A stretch of 64,000 nt of DNA from DATARH01 sp036268425 (GCA_036268425.1 DATAUE010000175.1:24695-88694); one strand, 5' to 3'; shown: positions 52,795 through 61,888, counted from the stretch's first letter. Notes: generated by a model from the sequence alone, not told the origin. Numbers and translations are program-made.

Positions 52795-55013
52795 GTAAAA
52801 CGGCCGGAGCGGGGGAAGCCTTGCGGGACGCTGTGGCCTGCGGTACCGCGTCCGCCGCGCCACGGAGTGAGGTCGATTTCGGTGCGCACGCGGTTTTCGC
52901 CTTGCCGCCAGGATAGCCCGTTGGCGAGGCGGAATATCCTGGCATCCACCAGCCCGCCGGAGCGGAAGCGCTGCAGGATTACCCCGCGGCCGCGCGTCAT
53001 CTCCGGAATTTCGCTCAACTCGACAACCAGCATGCGGCGGTTTTCGCCGACGAAAGCGGCGACATCGCCGTCCACCGGCAGGCACAGCAAGGCCTGGGCA
53101 CCGGTCGCGGCAGTCAAGACCTGTTTGCCGGCGCGCGTCTGCGCCAGCACCTCCTCGCCATCGACGATAAAGCCGCGCCCGTCATTGGCGGCGACCAGCA
53201 GCCGCAGCCCCGGCCGGTACGGAAACAGTGCAATGACGTCGTGCTCGTTTGGCAGGTCGATCATCAGGCGCAGCGGCTCGCCCTGGCCGCGGCCGCCGGG
53301 CAAGCGATCGACCCCGATGGTGTAAAACCGACCGTTGCTCCCGAAAATCATCAGCCGGTCGGTGGTTTCGACGGGCAAGGCGAAACGCGGCCCGTCGCCT
53401 TCCTTGTATTTCTGGTCGGTCGTGATGCCGTGGCCTTTGACGGCGCGTATCCAACCTTTTTGCGAGCACAGCACCGTCACCGGCTCGCGTTCGACCTGCG
53501 CCGCCACGGGGATGTCGATCGGCTGCGGTGCGGTTCCAAGCAACGTACGGCGGCGGCCGAGAGCGGTGTCGCCGCCGAATTCCTTTTGCGTTGCGGCGAC
53601 TTCTTTTGCCAGCGCGCGCCATTGCCGCTTGTCGCTGCCGAGCAGCGCTTCGAGGCCGGCGCCTTCGGCCGACAACTCGGCCAGTTCCTTCTGGATCGCG
53701 ATTTCCTCGAGCCGACGCAGGGTGCGCAGCCGCATGTTGAGGATCGCCTCGACCTGCACCTCGGTCAGGCCCCAACGCTCGATCATCTCCGCCTTGGGGT
53801 CATCCGATTCGCGAATGATGCGGATGACCTCGTCGAGATTGACGTAGACGATGACAAAGCCGCGCAGGATTTCCATGCGCCGCGCCACGGCCGCAAGCCG
53901 GTACCGGCTGCGGCGCAGCAGGACCTCGCGGCGATGGTCGAGAAACGCCTGCAACGCCTCGCGCAGATTCATCACGCGCGGCACGCCGGCCGGATCGATG
54001 ACGTTGAGGTTGAGCGGCACCTTGACTTCCAGCTCGGTCAGCCGGAACAGCTGCTCCATCAGCACATCGGCATCGACATTGCGGTTTTTCGGCTCGAAGA
54101 CGAGCCGCACCTCACTGTCGGATTCGTCGCGGACATCGGCGAGCAGCGGCAGTTTCTTTTCTTCGAGCAAGGCCGCGATCTTTTCGATCAGCCGGCTTTT
54201 CGGCACCTGATAGGGAATTTCGCTGACGATGATCTGGAACAGGCCGTGGCTCAGCGTCTCTTTTTGCCAGCGCGCCCGTAGGCGAAAGCTGCCGCGCCCG
54301 GTGGCATAGGCCTCGACGATGTTTTCCGCCGGCTCGGCCAACACGCCGCCGGTCGGGAAATCGGGGCCGGCGACATGCCCGACAAGCTCCGCGATCGGGC
54401 AGGACGGGTGCTCGATCAGGTGCAGCAGCGCGCCGCATAATTCGCCGACATTGTGCGGCGGAATGCTGGTCGCCATGCCGACCGCGATACCCGCGGAACC
54501 GTTGGCCAGCAGGTTCGGAAAGCGCGCCGGCAGTACGACGGGCTCGCGGTCTTCGCCGTCATAGGTGGCGCGGAAATCGACGGCGTCTTCGTCGAGCCCG
54601 TCGAGCATTGCCTGCGCCACGTCCGACAGGCGGCTTTCCGTGTAGCGCATCGCCGCGGCGTTATCGCCATCGATATTGCCGAAATTGCCCTGGCCGTCGA
54701 CGAGGGGGTAACGCTGTGCGAAATCCTGCGCGAGACGCACCAGCGCGTCATACACCGACAATTCGCCATGCGGGTGAAACTTGCCGATCACATCGCCGAC
54801 GACGCGAGCGCATTTCTTGTAACCGGAGCCGGGGTTGAGCCGCAGTTCGTGCATCGCATGGAGAATGCGGCGATGTACCGGCTTCAGCCCGTCGCGCACG
54901 TCGGGCAGCGAGCGCGCCATGATCGTCGACAGCGCGTAGGACAGGTAGCGCTCGCCGAGCGCATCGGCAAAATCAACATCACGGATTTCGCCCGTCGCGG
55001 CGGAAGCAGCCAT
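52791..55013 (-). CDS. parC: DNA topoisomerase IV subunit A
   Basis: 740 residues from ATG 55013; a TTG upstream is less likely. ParC rather than GyrA by length and by FGNIDGDNAAAMRYTE, with catalytic Tyr124. The breakage-reunion region and the C-terminal beta-pinwheel are present. In the quinolone-determining region the sequence is HPHGELSVYDAL, so Leu85 occupies the position of E. coli ParC Ser80 and Asp89 that of Glu84. It decatenates daughter chromosomes with ParE, whose gene is not in the window. It ends a long co-directional block. Confidence 0.95.
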   Translation of the reverse strand: MAASAATGEIRDVDFADALGERYLSYALSTIMARSLPDVRDGLKPVHRRILHAMHELRLNPGSGYKKCARVVGDVIGKFHPHGELSVYDALVRLAQDFAQRYPLVDGQGNFGNIDGDNAAAMRYTESRLSDVAQAMLDGLDEDAVDFRATYDGEDREPVVLPARFPNLLANGSAGIAVGMATSIPPHNVGELCGALLHLIEHPSCPIAELVGHVAGPDFPTGGVLAEPAENIVEAYATGRGSFRLRARWQKETLSHGLFQIIVSEIPYQVPKSRLIEKIAALLEEKKLPLLADVRDESDSEVRLVFEPKNRNVDADVLMEQLFRLTELEVKVPLNLNVIDPAGVPRVMNLREALQAFLDHRREVLLRRSRYRLAAVARRMEILRGFVIVYVNLDEVIRIIRESDDPKAEMIERWGLTEVQVEAILNMRLRTLRRLEEIAIQKELAELSAEGAGLEALLGSDKRQWRALAKEVAATQKEFGGDTALGRRRTLLGTAPQPIDIPVAAQVEREPVTVLCSQKGWIRAVKGHGITTDQKYKEGDGPRFALPVETTDRLMIFGSNGRFYTIGVDRLPGGRGQGEPLRLMIDLPNEHDVIALFPYRPGLRLLVAANDGRGFIVDGEEVLAQTRAGKQVLTAATGAQALLCLPVDGDVAAFVGENRRMLVVELSEIPEMTRGRGVILQRFRSGGLVDARIFRLANGLSWRQGENRVRTEIDLTPWRGGRGTAGHSVPQGFPRSGRFT

Positions 55014-55031
55014 GCCTACCAAACCTCGTTA

Positions 55032-55799
55032 TTATGCGGGCGTGATGCTACCACTGGCTGCGTTGCGGCGCATGCGTTCCGCCAGCCTGTCGCGCGCTTC
55101 GGGCAATTTGCCACCCTGCGGCAGCAACAGATGATGCAGCAGGAAATGCCGGGTCAGCATCAAGCCAGCGACGACATCTGCGGGGGTGGCGGTTTCGTCG
55201 CGCCACAGAAAGCCAGGCAGCGGCAACAGCTTTTCATGGTACGGGGCGCCAGCGGTGCGCGATACCGCCCGGCCGGTGCGCGGCGACACATAGGCGAGGT
55301 CCTGGTTGCTGCCGGTCGCCACACAGCGCCCAAGGTCGAGCCCGAACCCCAACGCCGCCAGCAGGTCGCATTCCCAGGTGACATAGATTTGCATCCAGGC
55401 AACGGAATCGCCGCCGGTGCGTGGCGCCGGATCGAGCGCTGTCAGCAATATCTCGAATGACCGGTAGAGATCGGGATGTGGTTCGCGTTCGGGGAGCGCC
55501 GTCAGCAGCAGGGCGCTGGCGGCGGTCAGCGCCGCCAGCCGGTCGGGGTCGTCGAGCAGGCGGGCAGCGCGCGCGTCGAGCAACTCGCAATCGAACGATC
55601 CCAGATGCTCGGGCAGGCGGCCGCGCCACATCGCCGCGACGCTGTTTCCGGGTTGCAGCAGCGCACGCCGCTGCGGCGACTGGCCGCCGCGCACCAGCCC
55701 GGCATGGCGGCCGTGCTCGCGCGTCAACAATTCGGCAACAACAGCGCTTTCGCCATGCCGTCGCGCGGCCAGCACAACCCCCGTGTCGCGCCACTCCAT
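55032..55799 (-). CDS. recO: DNA repair protein RecO
   Basis: 255 residues from ATG 55799; the longer frame to 55850 merely reads through a repeat. OB-fold start MEWRDTGVVLAARRHGESAVVAELLTREHGRHAGLVRGGQS is typical. The helical C-terminal domain has YVTWECDLLAALGFGLDL, LPLPGFL and HHLLLPQGGKLPEARDRL. It loads RecA in RecFOR repair. It lies 18 nt before parC and 131 nt after era. Confidence 0.93.
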   Translation of the reverse strand: MEWRDTGVVLAARRHGESAVVAELLTREHGRHAGLVRGGQSPQRRALLQPGNSVAAMWRGRLPEHLGSFDCELLDARAARLLDDPDRLAALTAASALLLTALPEREPHPDLYRSFEILLTALDPAPRTGGDSVAWMQIYVTWECDLLAALGFGLDLGRCVATGSNQDLAYVSPRTGRAVSRTAGAPYHEKLLPLPGFLWRDETATPADVVAGLMLTRHFLLHHLLLPQGGKLPEARDRLAERMRRNAASGSITPA

Positions 55800-55821
55800 C
55801 TGGCGACGGCGAGTACTGCCC

Positions 55822-55905
55822 TTGTCATCCCGGCGCAGGCCGGGATCCACGGTTCCGCTGATGAAGCGGTTGCTGCGTGGGTCCCGGCCTGCGCCGGGAT
55901 GACAA
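55822..55905. repeat. 29-bp near-perfect inverted repeat with nested hairpin
   Basis: Arms at 55822-55850 and 55877-55905 differ at one position. The 26-nt loop itself holds CCGCT/AGCGG. Arms contain the TCATCCCGGC(N)GCCGGGAT-type motif of dispersed bacterial intergenic repeats. It lies between the era stop (55931) and recO start (55799) and would fold strongly in RNA of the operon. It could be a REP/MITE-like element or an attenuator. A fragment of the same motif occurs near 22800. Confidence 0.8.
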
Positions 55906-55930
55906 AACAGGCGGATGGAGAGAGCGCACT

Positions 55931-56878
55931 CTATACATTGTAGTCGAGGCCGAGCGCGGTATAGCGCTCGGGGTCTTCGATCCAGTTGTCGCGCACCTTG
56001 ACGAACAGAAACAGGTGGATGCGCCGGTCGAGCAGTTGCTCAAGCTCGGCGCGGGCGCGGGCGCCGATCGTCTTGATGCGCTGCCCTTTGTCGCCGAGCA
56101 CGATGGCGCGCTGTCCCGGCCGCCGCACATAGATGACCTGGTCAATACGGGCGCTGCCGTCCTTGCGCTCTTCCCACGCCTCGGTTTCGACCGAGGCGGA
56201 ATAGGGCAACTCGTCATGCAGTTGCAGAAACACCTGTTCGCGGGTGATTTCGGCGGCGAGCCAGCGTTCCGGCGCATCGGAAAGCTGGTCTTCGGGAAAC
56301 AGCCACGGGCCGGGCGGCGCCAGCGATGCGAGGTGCTGTTTCAAATCCTCGACGCCGTCGCCGGTCAGGCCGGAGATCATAAACACCTGATCGAACGCGC
56401 CGCCGATAGTCAGGCGCTCGGTCAACCCCAACAAGGTGTCGCGGCGCACCACATCGATTTTGTTGAGCGCCAGGATCGCGCGACGCTTGCTGGCGATGAG
56501 GCGTTCGACGATGCGCTGGGCGTCGGCATCGTTGGGTCGCGCGGTGTCGATCAGCAGCACGACCTGGTCGGCGTCCGCCGCGCCGGCCCAGGCCGCCGCC
56601 ACCATCGCGCGGTCGAGCCGGCGGCGCGGCTCGAAAATCCCCGGCGTATCAACGAAAATGAGCTGAGCATCGCCGACGATCGCGATGCCGAGGAGGCGGG
56701 TGCGCGTGGTCTGCACCTTTGGTGTCACGATCGCCAGCTTGCGTCCGACAAGCTGGTTCAGCAGCGTCGACTTGCCGGCGTTTGGCGCGCCGATCAGCGC
56801 GACATAGCCGCATTTCCTTTCCCTCTCCTGCAACGTGGAAGAGGGTTTTTGATCGGTGTCGTTTGGCCTATCCGCCAT
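55931..56878 (-). CDS. era: GTPase Era
   Basis: 315 residues from ATG 56878, one base after the rnc stop. G1 GAPNAGKST, G2 region KVQTTRTR, G3 DTPG, G4 NKID; the C-terminal KH domain includes RDNWIEDPERYTALGLDY. About 20 extra residues precede the G1 strand. Era binds 16S rRNA during small-subunit assembly. Tight rnc-era linkage is typical of proteobacteria. Confidence 0.96.
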   Translation of the reverse strand: MADRPNDTDQKPSSTLQERERKCGYVALIGAPNAGKSTLLNQLVGRKLAIVTPKVQTTRTRLLGIAIVGDAQLIFVDTPGIFEPRRRLDRAMVAAAWAGAADADQVVLLIDTARPNDADAQRIVERLIASKRRAILALNKIDVVRRDTLLGLTERLTIGGAFDQVFMISGLTGDGVEDLKQHLASLAPPGPWLFPEDQLSDAPERWLAAEITREQVFLQLHDELPYSASVETEAWEERKDGSARIDQVIYVRRPGQRAIVLGDKGQRIKTIGARARAELEQLLDRRIHLFLFVKVRDNWIEDPERYTALGLDYNV

Positions 56879-56879
56879 C

Positions 56880-57677
56880 TCAACCCTTGCCGGCGCTGAG
56901 GCGTTCGAGCAATGCTGCGGCAGCGCCGATTTCGGCGGCACGCTTGGAGCCGGCGGTCGCATTTGCTTCGTCGAAACCGTCAACTCGCACGGAAACGGTG
57001 AATTGCGGGGCATGATCGGGGCCGCTGGTATCGACCAGCTCATAGGCTGGGAGCGCACGGCCGCGGGCCTGCGCCCATTCCTGCAACGTCGTTTTCGGGT
57101 CGCGCGGTGGCCCGTCCATCCCGGCGATCAGCGGTTCCCATAAACGCGCGATAAAATCCTGCGCCGCGCCAAAACCGCTATCGAGATAGATCGCGGCAAT
57201 GATCGCCTCCATGACATCGGCGAGAATGCCGGGGTTGCGCGCCGCGCCCGATGCCGCCTCGGACGGTGACAGCACCAGGTGGCGGTCAAGCCCGATCACG
57301 TCGGCGACACGAGCGAGCGCCTCGCGCCGCACCAGATGCGTCAGCCGCCGTGTCAGATGCCCTTCAGGCTCCTTGTCGAAGCGCCGCCACAGAATGTCGG
57401 CGACGACCAGCCCCAGCACCCGGTCGCCGAGAAATTCGAGCCGTTCATAGCCGCCGCGCACTGCCGGTTGCCGGGCGCGCCGCCCGCGCCGCTGGCCTGT
57501 CCGCAGTTGCGGCAGCGCACTCGGGTGGGTTAACGCATCAATCAGCAGGGCGGGGTTACTAAAGACGTGGCCAACGGCCCCGGCGGCGTCTTCGACGGGG
57601 CTTTTCGGCTCCGACGTGCACGCGGTAATCAGTTCACCCCGTGGAGCAGCCGGCCGTAGCGGGCGGCAAACGGCCAT
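56880..57677 (-). CDS. rnc: Ribonuclease III
   Basis: 265 residues if it begins at ATG 57677, inside the 3' end of lepB (49-nt overlap). No ATG/GTG/TTG lies between the lepB stop and the domain start, so this or a CTG at the lepB stop is required. RNase III core: GGYERLEFLGDRVLGLVVADIL, then DVMEAIIAAIYLDSG. The dsRNA-binding domain begins at DPKTTLQEWAQARG. It processes rRNA and structured mRNAs. Confidence 0.93.
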   Translation of the reverse strand: MAVCRPLRPAAPRGELITACTSEPKSPVEDAAGAVGHVFSNPALLIDALTHPSALPQLRTGQRRGRRARQPAVRGGYERLEFLGDRVLGLVVADILWRRFDKEPEGHLTRRLTHLVRREALARVADVIGLDRHLVLSPSEAASGAARNPGILADVMEAIIAAIYLDSGFGAAQDFIARLWEPLIAGMDGPPRDPKTTLQEWAQARGRALPAYELVDTSGPDHAPQFTVSVRVDGFDEANATAGSKRAAEIGAAAALLERLSAGKG

Positions 57678-58402
57678 TTCCACACTTCCCACCAGCGTGC
57701 CGTACCATCGGTCGAAAAGAAGATGAACTGGGCGCGGCCGACGAAATTCTCTTCCGGCACATAACCGACCGCCGACAATACCCGGCTGTCTTCGGAATTG
57801 TCGCGGTTGTCGCCCATCATAAAATAATTGCCGGCCGGGACGAAATAAACCTGCGTGTTGTCGAGCATATTGTCGTCGCCGTGCTTGATGATCGGATGCT
57901 CGACGCCGTTGGGCAGCGTTTCGATAAACCGCGTGCACATCTGCATCGGCCGGTCGACGCAGGGTTCATCGCCGACCTCGCGGCGCGGCACCTGCTGATC
58001 GTTGATGTAAAGCTGCCCGTGGCGCATCTGGATATGGTCGCCGGGCAGGCCGATCACGCGCTTGATGAAATCCGTCGAAGTATCGGTCGGCAATTTGAAG
58101 ACCGCGACGTCGCCGCGGTCGGGATGGCGCGAAAACGGCAGCATTACGCGCCCGGAAAACAGCGGCAGCCCGAACGGCAGCGAATACCGGCTGTAGCCGT
58201 AGGAGAATTTCGAGACAAACAGGTAATCGCCGACCAGCAATGTCGGGATCATCGATCCCGACGGGATGTTGAACGGCTCATACGCGACGGTGCGCACGAC
58301 CAGCGCGATCAGGACCGCGTAAACAACGGTTTTGACCGTTTCCAGCATACCGCCGGACGCTTTATTCGCCGAAGCGGCTTTCTGTGCGAATTTGGATTTC
58401 AT
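57629..58402 (-). CDS. lepB: Signal peptidase I
   Basis: 257 residues. One membrane helix near residues 20-40 (TVKTVVYAVLIALVVRTVAYEPF). Catalytic Ser in IPSGSMIPTLLVGDYLFVSK and Lys in DFIKRVIGLPGD, with the downstream GDNRDNSEDSR box. It removes signal peptides of secreted proteins. Linked to rnc by overlap and to acpS by 74 nt. Confidence 0.96.
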   Translation of the reverse strand: MKSKFAQKAASANKASGGMLETVKTVVYAVLIALVVRTVAYEPFNIPSGSMIPTLLVGDYLFVSKFSYGYSRYSLPFGLPLFSGRVMLPFSRHPDRGDVAVFKLPTDTSTDFIKRVIGLPGDHIQMRHGQLYINDQQVPRREVGDEPCVDRPMQMCTRFIETLPNGVEHPIIKHGDDNMLDNTQVYFVPAGNYFMMGDNRDNSEDSRVLSAVGYVPEENFVGRAQFIFFSTDGTARWWEVWKWPFAARYGRLLHGVN

Positions 58403-58476
58403 GACCCGGTTGGCGGCGGTGGACGCGCGCGATCAAGCCCCTCGCGCGCAGGCAAGTCAAGGTGCCGGCGGAAATG

Positions 58477-58893
58477 TCACGCCGGCACTGCGGCGGCTGG
58501 GAGTGCCGTAATGATGACGACCGCTTGTGCGAGCGGCGGTTCGTCGGTCAGGCTGACATCGAGCCTGGCCTGCATGCCCGGTGGGGTCAACGCTTCGAGG
58601 CGGCGCAGCGCACCGCCGGTGAGGCGCATCGAGGGCTGCCCGCTCGGCAGGTTGACGACACCGAGATCGCGCCAGAACACGCCGCTGCGGAATCCGGTGC
58701 CGAGCGCCTTGGCGGCGGCTTCCTTGGCGGCAAAGCGCCGGGCGTAGCTGGCGATACGGGTCAGGCCGCGGCGGTCGCAGCGACGGCGCTCAAAATCGGT
58801 AAAGATGCGGTCGAGAAACCGGTCGCCAAAGCGTTCGATCGCCTGCTCGATGCGGCGGATGTCGATCAGGTCGCTGCCAACGCCGAGGATCAT
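58477..58893 (-). CDS. acpS: Holo-[acyl-carrier-protein] synthase
   Basis: 138 residues. ILGVGSDLIDIRRIEQAIERFGDRFLDRIFT with its metal-binding Asp, then YARRFAAKEAAAKALGTGF (Glu/Lys), define AcpS. It attaches 4'-phosphopantetheine to ACP. Located 4 nt after the RSH gene. In many alphaproteobacteria pdxJ lies between these two; it is absent here. Confidence 0.95.
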   Translation of the reverse strand: MILGVGSDLIDIRRIEQAIERFGDRFLDRIFTDFERRRCDRRGLTRIASYARRFAAKEAAAKALGTGFRSGVFWRDLGVVNLPSGQPSMRLTGGALRRLEALTPPGMQARLDVSLTDEPPLAQAVVIITALPAAAVPA

Positions 58894-58897
58894 CGGA

Positions 58898-61036
58898 TCA
58901 GCCGCGCGCCCGTTCGACCGAATTGATCACCGGCGTCGCGCGCAATGCCGCGATGATCGTCGAAAGCTGCTTTACGTCGGCGACCTCGATATCGACCATG
59001 ATTTCGAAAAAATCGGTCGAGCGGTTGGTGATCTTGAGATTGCTGATATTGCCGCCCTGCTTGCCGATTGTCGTGGTCAGGCTGCCGAGGTTGCCCGGTT
59101 CGTTGGCGATCGTGACGTTGATCCGGCCGACATGCCCGATATCGGTCTCGTCATTGTTGCTCCATGCGACATCGAGCCAACGTTCCGGCTCGTTGGCGAA
59201 GCTCTCCAGCGTATCGCAGTCGATCGTATGGATCGTGACGCCCTTGCCGGTCGTGACGATGCCGACGATGCGGTCTCCGGGCAGCGGGTGGCAACAACCG
59301 GCGAAATGCAGCGCCATCCCCGGAATCAGGCCGCGGATCGGCACCGCCATCTCGCGCGCATTGCCCTTGCGGCGGGCGCGCGTGATCGGGACGACCTTGT
59401 CCTTGTCTTCGCGCGGTTGCGGAAAAGCCGCGTTGACCACCTCGCGGCCGGTCGCCAACCCTTCGCCGACCGCGACGTACAAATCTTCGACGGTCGTCGC
59501 GTTGAACTGGCTCAGCACCGGGTTCAGCGGTTTCTCGGAAAAATCCTCGCCCTGCTGGCGAAACGCCTTTTGCACGATGGCGCGGCCGAGATCGAGGTAC
59601 TGGGCGCGCTGTTGGGTGCGCACATAGCGGCGGATGCGGGCGCGCGCCTTGCCGGTGACGACAAAGCGCTCCCAGGTCGGCGACGGCGTCTGCGCCTTTG
59701 AGGTGACGATCTCGACCTGGTCGCCGTTTGCCAGCTCGGTGCGCAGCGGCAGCAAGCGGCCGTTGATTTTGGCGCCGACGCAGGTGTCGCCGATCTGCGA
59801 ATGCACGGCATAGGCGAAATCGACTGGCGTCGCGCCGAGCGGCAGCGCGATCAAATCGCCTTTCGGCGTAAACGCGAACACCTGGTCCTGGAACATCGCG
59901 AGCTTGGTGTGCGCCAGAAACTCCTCGGGGTTCGAGGCGTGTTCGAGGATTTCGAGGAGTTCGCGCAGCCAGCGATATTGCCGCCCGTCGACCCGGTCGG
60001 CCTGTTGCTTGTAAATCCAGTGCGCCGCGACGCCGAGTTCGTCGACCTCGTGCATCTCGCGGGTGCGGATCTGTACTTCGATGCGCTGGCGTTCGGGACC
60101 GATGACGCCGGTATGCAACGACCGGTAATTGTTAGGCTTTGGCGTCGAAATATAGTCTTTGAAGCGGCCGGGAACGACGTGATAGGCCGAATGGATGACC
60201 CCCAGTGCGTGATAGCACTCGGCCGGCGTGTCGACGAGAATGCGGAACGCCATGACGTCGGCAAGCTGCTCGAACGACACGTCCTTGCGCTGCATTTTTC
60301 GCCAGATCGAATACGGCGATTTCTCGCGCCCCGACACGCTGGCGGACAGGCCGTTTTCGAACAGCGTCTTGTTAAGCTCGTCGACGATGCGCGGAACGAT
60401 GTCGCCGCCTTTGTCGCGCAGAAAATCGAGACGCGTGACGATGCTGGCGCGCGCTTCCGAGTGCAGTTCGTCAAAGGCGAGGTCTTCGAGCTGATCCTTC
60501 ATGCGGTGCATGCCGATGCGCTCGGCGAGCGGGACGTAGATGTCCATCGTCTCGCGCGCGATGCGCCGCCGCTTGTCTTCGCTCTCGAGGAAATGCAGCG
60601 TGCGCATGTTGTGCAGGCGGTCCGCCAATTTGACGAGCAGGACCCGGATGTCTTCCGACATCGCAAGCACGAGCTTGCGGAAATTTTCCGCCTGTTTTGT
60701 CTGGTCGGATTGCAGTTCGATCTGCGACAGCTTGGTGACGCCGTCGACGAGGCGCGCGATTTCCGGGCCGAACAAATGCTCGATGTCGTCGAGCGTTGCG
60801 ACCGTATCCTCGACCGTATCGTGCAACAGCGCCGTGACGATCGACGCGGTATCGAGCTTCATCTGCGCCAAAAGGCCCGCAACCTCGATCGGGTGCGAGA
60901 AATACGGGTCGCCGGAGGCGCGCAACTGGGTTCCGTGGGCCTTTACCGAATAGACGTAGGCACGGTTGATCGCCGCCTCGTCCGCCTTCGGATCGTAGGA
61001 TTTGACCTGCTCGACAAGTTCAAATTGCCGCATCAT
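58898..61036 (-). CDS. Bifunctional (p)ppGpp synthetase/hydrolase (RSH)
   Basis: 712 residues. HD hydrolase domain with YFSHPIEVAGLLA and LLHDTVEDT; synthetase domain with RVGKF-type region VPGRFKDYISTPKPNNYRSLHTGV; TGS domain (about 380-445); zinc-finger-like helical region with CCHPLPGDRIVG; C-terminal ACT domain. Hydrolase and synthetase motifs both look intact, as usual for the single RSH of alphaproteobacteria. It governs the stringent response and is co-directional with rpoZ. Confidence 0.95.
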   Translation of the reverse strand: MMRQFELVEQVKSYDPKADEAAINRAYVYSVKAHGTQLRASGDPYFSHPIEVAGLLAQMKLDTASIVTALLHDTVEDTVATLDDIEHLFGPEIARLVDGVTKLSQIELQSDQTKQAENFRKLVLAMSEDIRVLLVKLADRLHNMRTLHFLESEDKRRRIARETMDIYVPLAERIGMHRMKDQLEDLAFDELHSEARASIVTRLDFLRDKGGDIVPRIVDELNKTLFENGLSASVSGREKSPYSIWRKMQRKDVSFEQLADVMAFRILVDTPAECYHALGVIHSAYHVVPGRFKDYISTPKPNNYRSLHTGVIGPERQRIEVQIRTREMHEVDELGVAAHWIYKQQADRVDGRQYRWLRELLEILEHASNPEEFLAHTKLAMFQDQVFAFTPKGDLIALPLGATPVDFAYAVHSQIGDTCVGAKINGRLLPLRTELANGDQVEIVTSKAQTPSPTWERFVVTGKARARIRRYVRTQQRAQYLDLGRAIVQKAFRQQGEDFSEKPLNPVLSQFNATTVEDLYVAVGEGLATGREVVNAAFPQPREDKDKVVPITRARRKGNAREMAVPIRGLIPGMALHFAGCCHPLPGDRIVGIVTTGKGVTIHTIDCDTLESFANEPERWLDVAWSNNDETDIGHVGRINVTIANEPGNLGSLTTTIGKQGGNISNLKITNRSTDFFEIMVDIEVADVKQLSTIIAALRATPVINSVERARG

Positions 61037-61152
61037 CGGGCGGCGGTCTCCAGATCATAATCTCGGCGGGCGACCGAGCCGAGGCGGCGGCCGAGTTTCA
61101 AGTGCCGCGCCTGTTGCGGCCGGTTTGCATTGGCGCGCTGCGGCGCTGCGGC

Positions 61153-61686
61153 TCAGGGCTCTTCGTCGTCGGCTTCCTCCGGGTCGGTATCCGCCGGATC
61201 GGCTTCCCCTGGGTCGGTTTCCCCTGGGGCGGCTTCCCCTGCGTCGGCGTCCCCCTCGTCTTCGTCGATATCTTCGAACTCCGCCGCTGCGACCGCCGGA
61301 TCGAGGTCGGCCTCGTCGGTGATCGACAACTGGTCTTCGTCGAGTTCGGCTTCGACCGCTTCCTCGTCAGTGTCGTCTTCGCCGATGATCGCACCGGTCG
61401 GCTCGGCGAGGCCGAACAGCGTCTGCTCGAGTTCAGGGGCCTCTTCCGGCTCGTCCATCTCGACGTGTTTCTGCATGCCTCGGATCACGGAGTCCCGCAG
61501 CCCATCGAGTTCCATCATATCATCGGCGATCTCGCGAAGGGCGATGACCGGGTTTTTGTCGTCGTCGCGATCGAGCGTCAGCGGCGCTCCGGAGGTAATC
61601 TCGCGCGCCCGCTGCGCGGCGAGCAAAACCAACTCAAACCGATTGGGCACCTTGACAACGCAATCTTCGACGGTAACGCGCGCCAT
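61153..61686 (-). CDS. rpoZ: RNA polymerase omega subunit with long acidic repeat tail
   Basis: 177 residues from ATG 61686. Omega core (1-60): MARVTVEDCVVKVPNRFELVLLAAQRAREI with the LTLDRDDDKNPVIALREI block. The remaining ~110 residues are far longer than usual, acidic and low in complexity, ending in pentads GDADA, GEAAP, GETDP, GEADP, ADTDP, EEADD encoded by a 15-bp tandem repeat. Omega helps assemble RNA polymerase and can bind (p)ppGpp; the RSH gene follows 116 nt downstream. Confidence 0.93.
   Translation of the reverse strand: MARVTVEDCVVKVPNRFELVLLAAQRAREITSGAPLTLDRDDDKNPVIALREIADDMMELDGLRDSVIRGMQKHVEMDEPEEAPELEQTLFGLAEPTGAIIGEDDTDEEAVEAELDEDQLSITDEADLDPAVAAAEFEDIDEDEGDADAGEAAPGETDPGEADPADTDPEEADDEEP
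61166..61255. repeat. 15-bp minisatellite within rpoZ
   Basis: Six diverged 15-bp units: 61166, 61181, 61196, 61211, 61226 and 61241, the middle ones sharing GGGTCGGTTTCCCCT-like sequence. The unit length keeps the frame, so unit number can change without frameshift. Confidence 0.8.
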
Positions 61687-61761
61687 TCTCGAATCCTTCG
61701 CCGATCTCCGGGAACCGGTAACTATATGGGGCGGCCCGCACGACGGCAACAGCCAGCGCAG

Positions 61762-61797
61762 CCCTGCCAACTCCCCTGCCAACTCCCCTGCCGACTC
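61762..61797. repeat. Three 12-bp tandem repeats upstream of rpoZ
   Basis: CCCTGCCAACTC is repeated at 61762, 61774 and 61786 (last copy with one change), 76 bp upstream of the rpoZ start and 92 bp before tRNA-Cys. Confidence 0.8.
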
Positions 61798-61848
61798 CTA
61801 CGAGGAGTTCGGTGACGGCCAAATCGGGCATACACATACCGCTACGGC

Positions 61849-61879
61849 TTGACCCCTTGCACTCGGCCGCCTATATAAT
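61849..61879 (+). promoter_or_regulatory. Promoter of tRNA-Cys
   Basis: TTGACC (61849-61854) and TATAAT (61874-61879) with 19 nt between (17 if TATATA at 61872 is the -10). The -10 ends 9 nt before the mature tRNA. Confidence 0.6.
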
Positions 61880-61888
61880 GTCGCCTCC

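Noticed and set aside
55800..55850. N-terminal extension of RecO
   Set aside because: The added residues are translation of the inverted repeat; the conserved start is at 55799.
61171..61260. CRISPR array
   Set aside because: Repeats are contiguous 15-bp units inside a coding frame, without spacers. No CRISPR found elsewhere.
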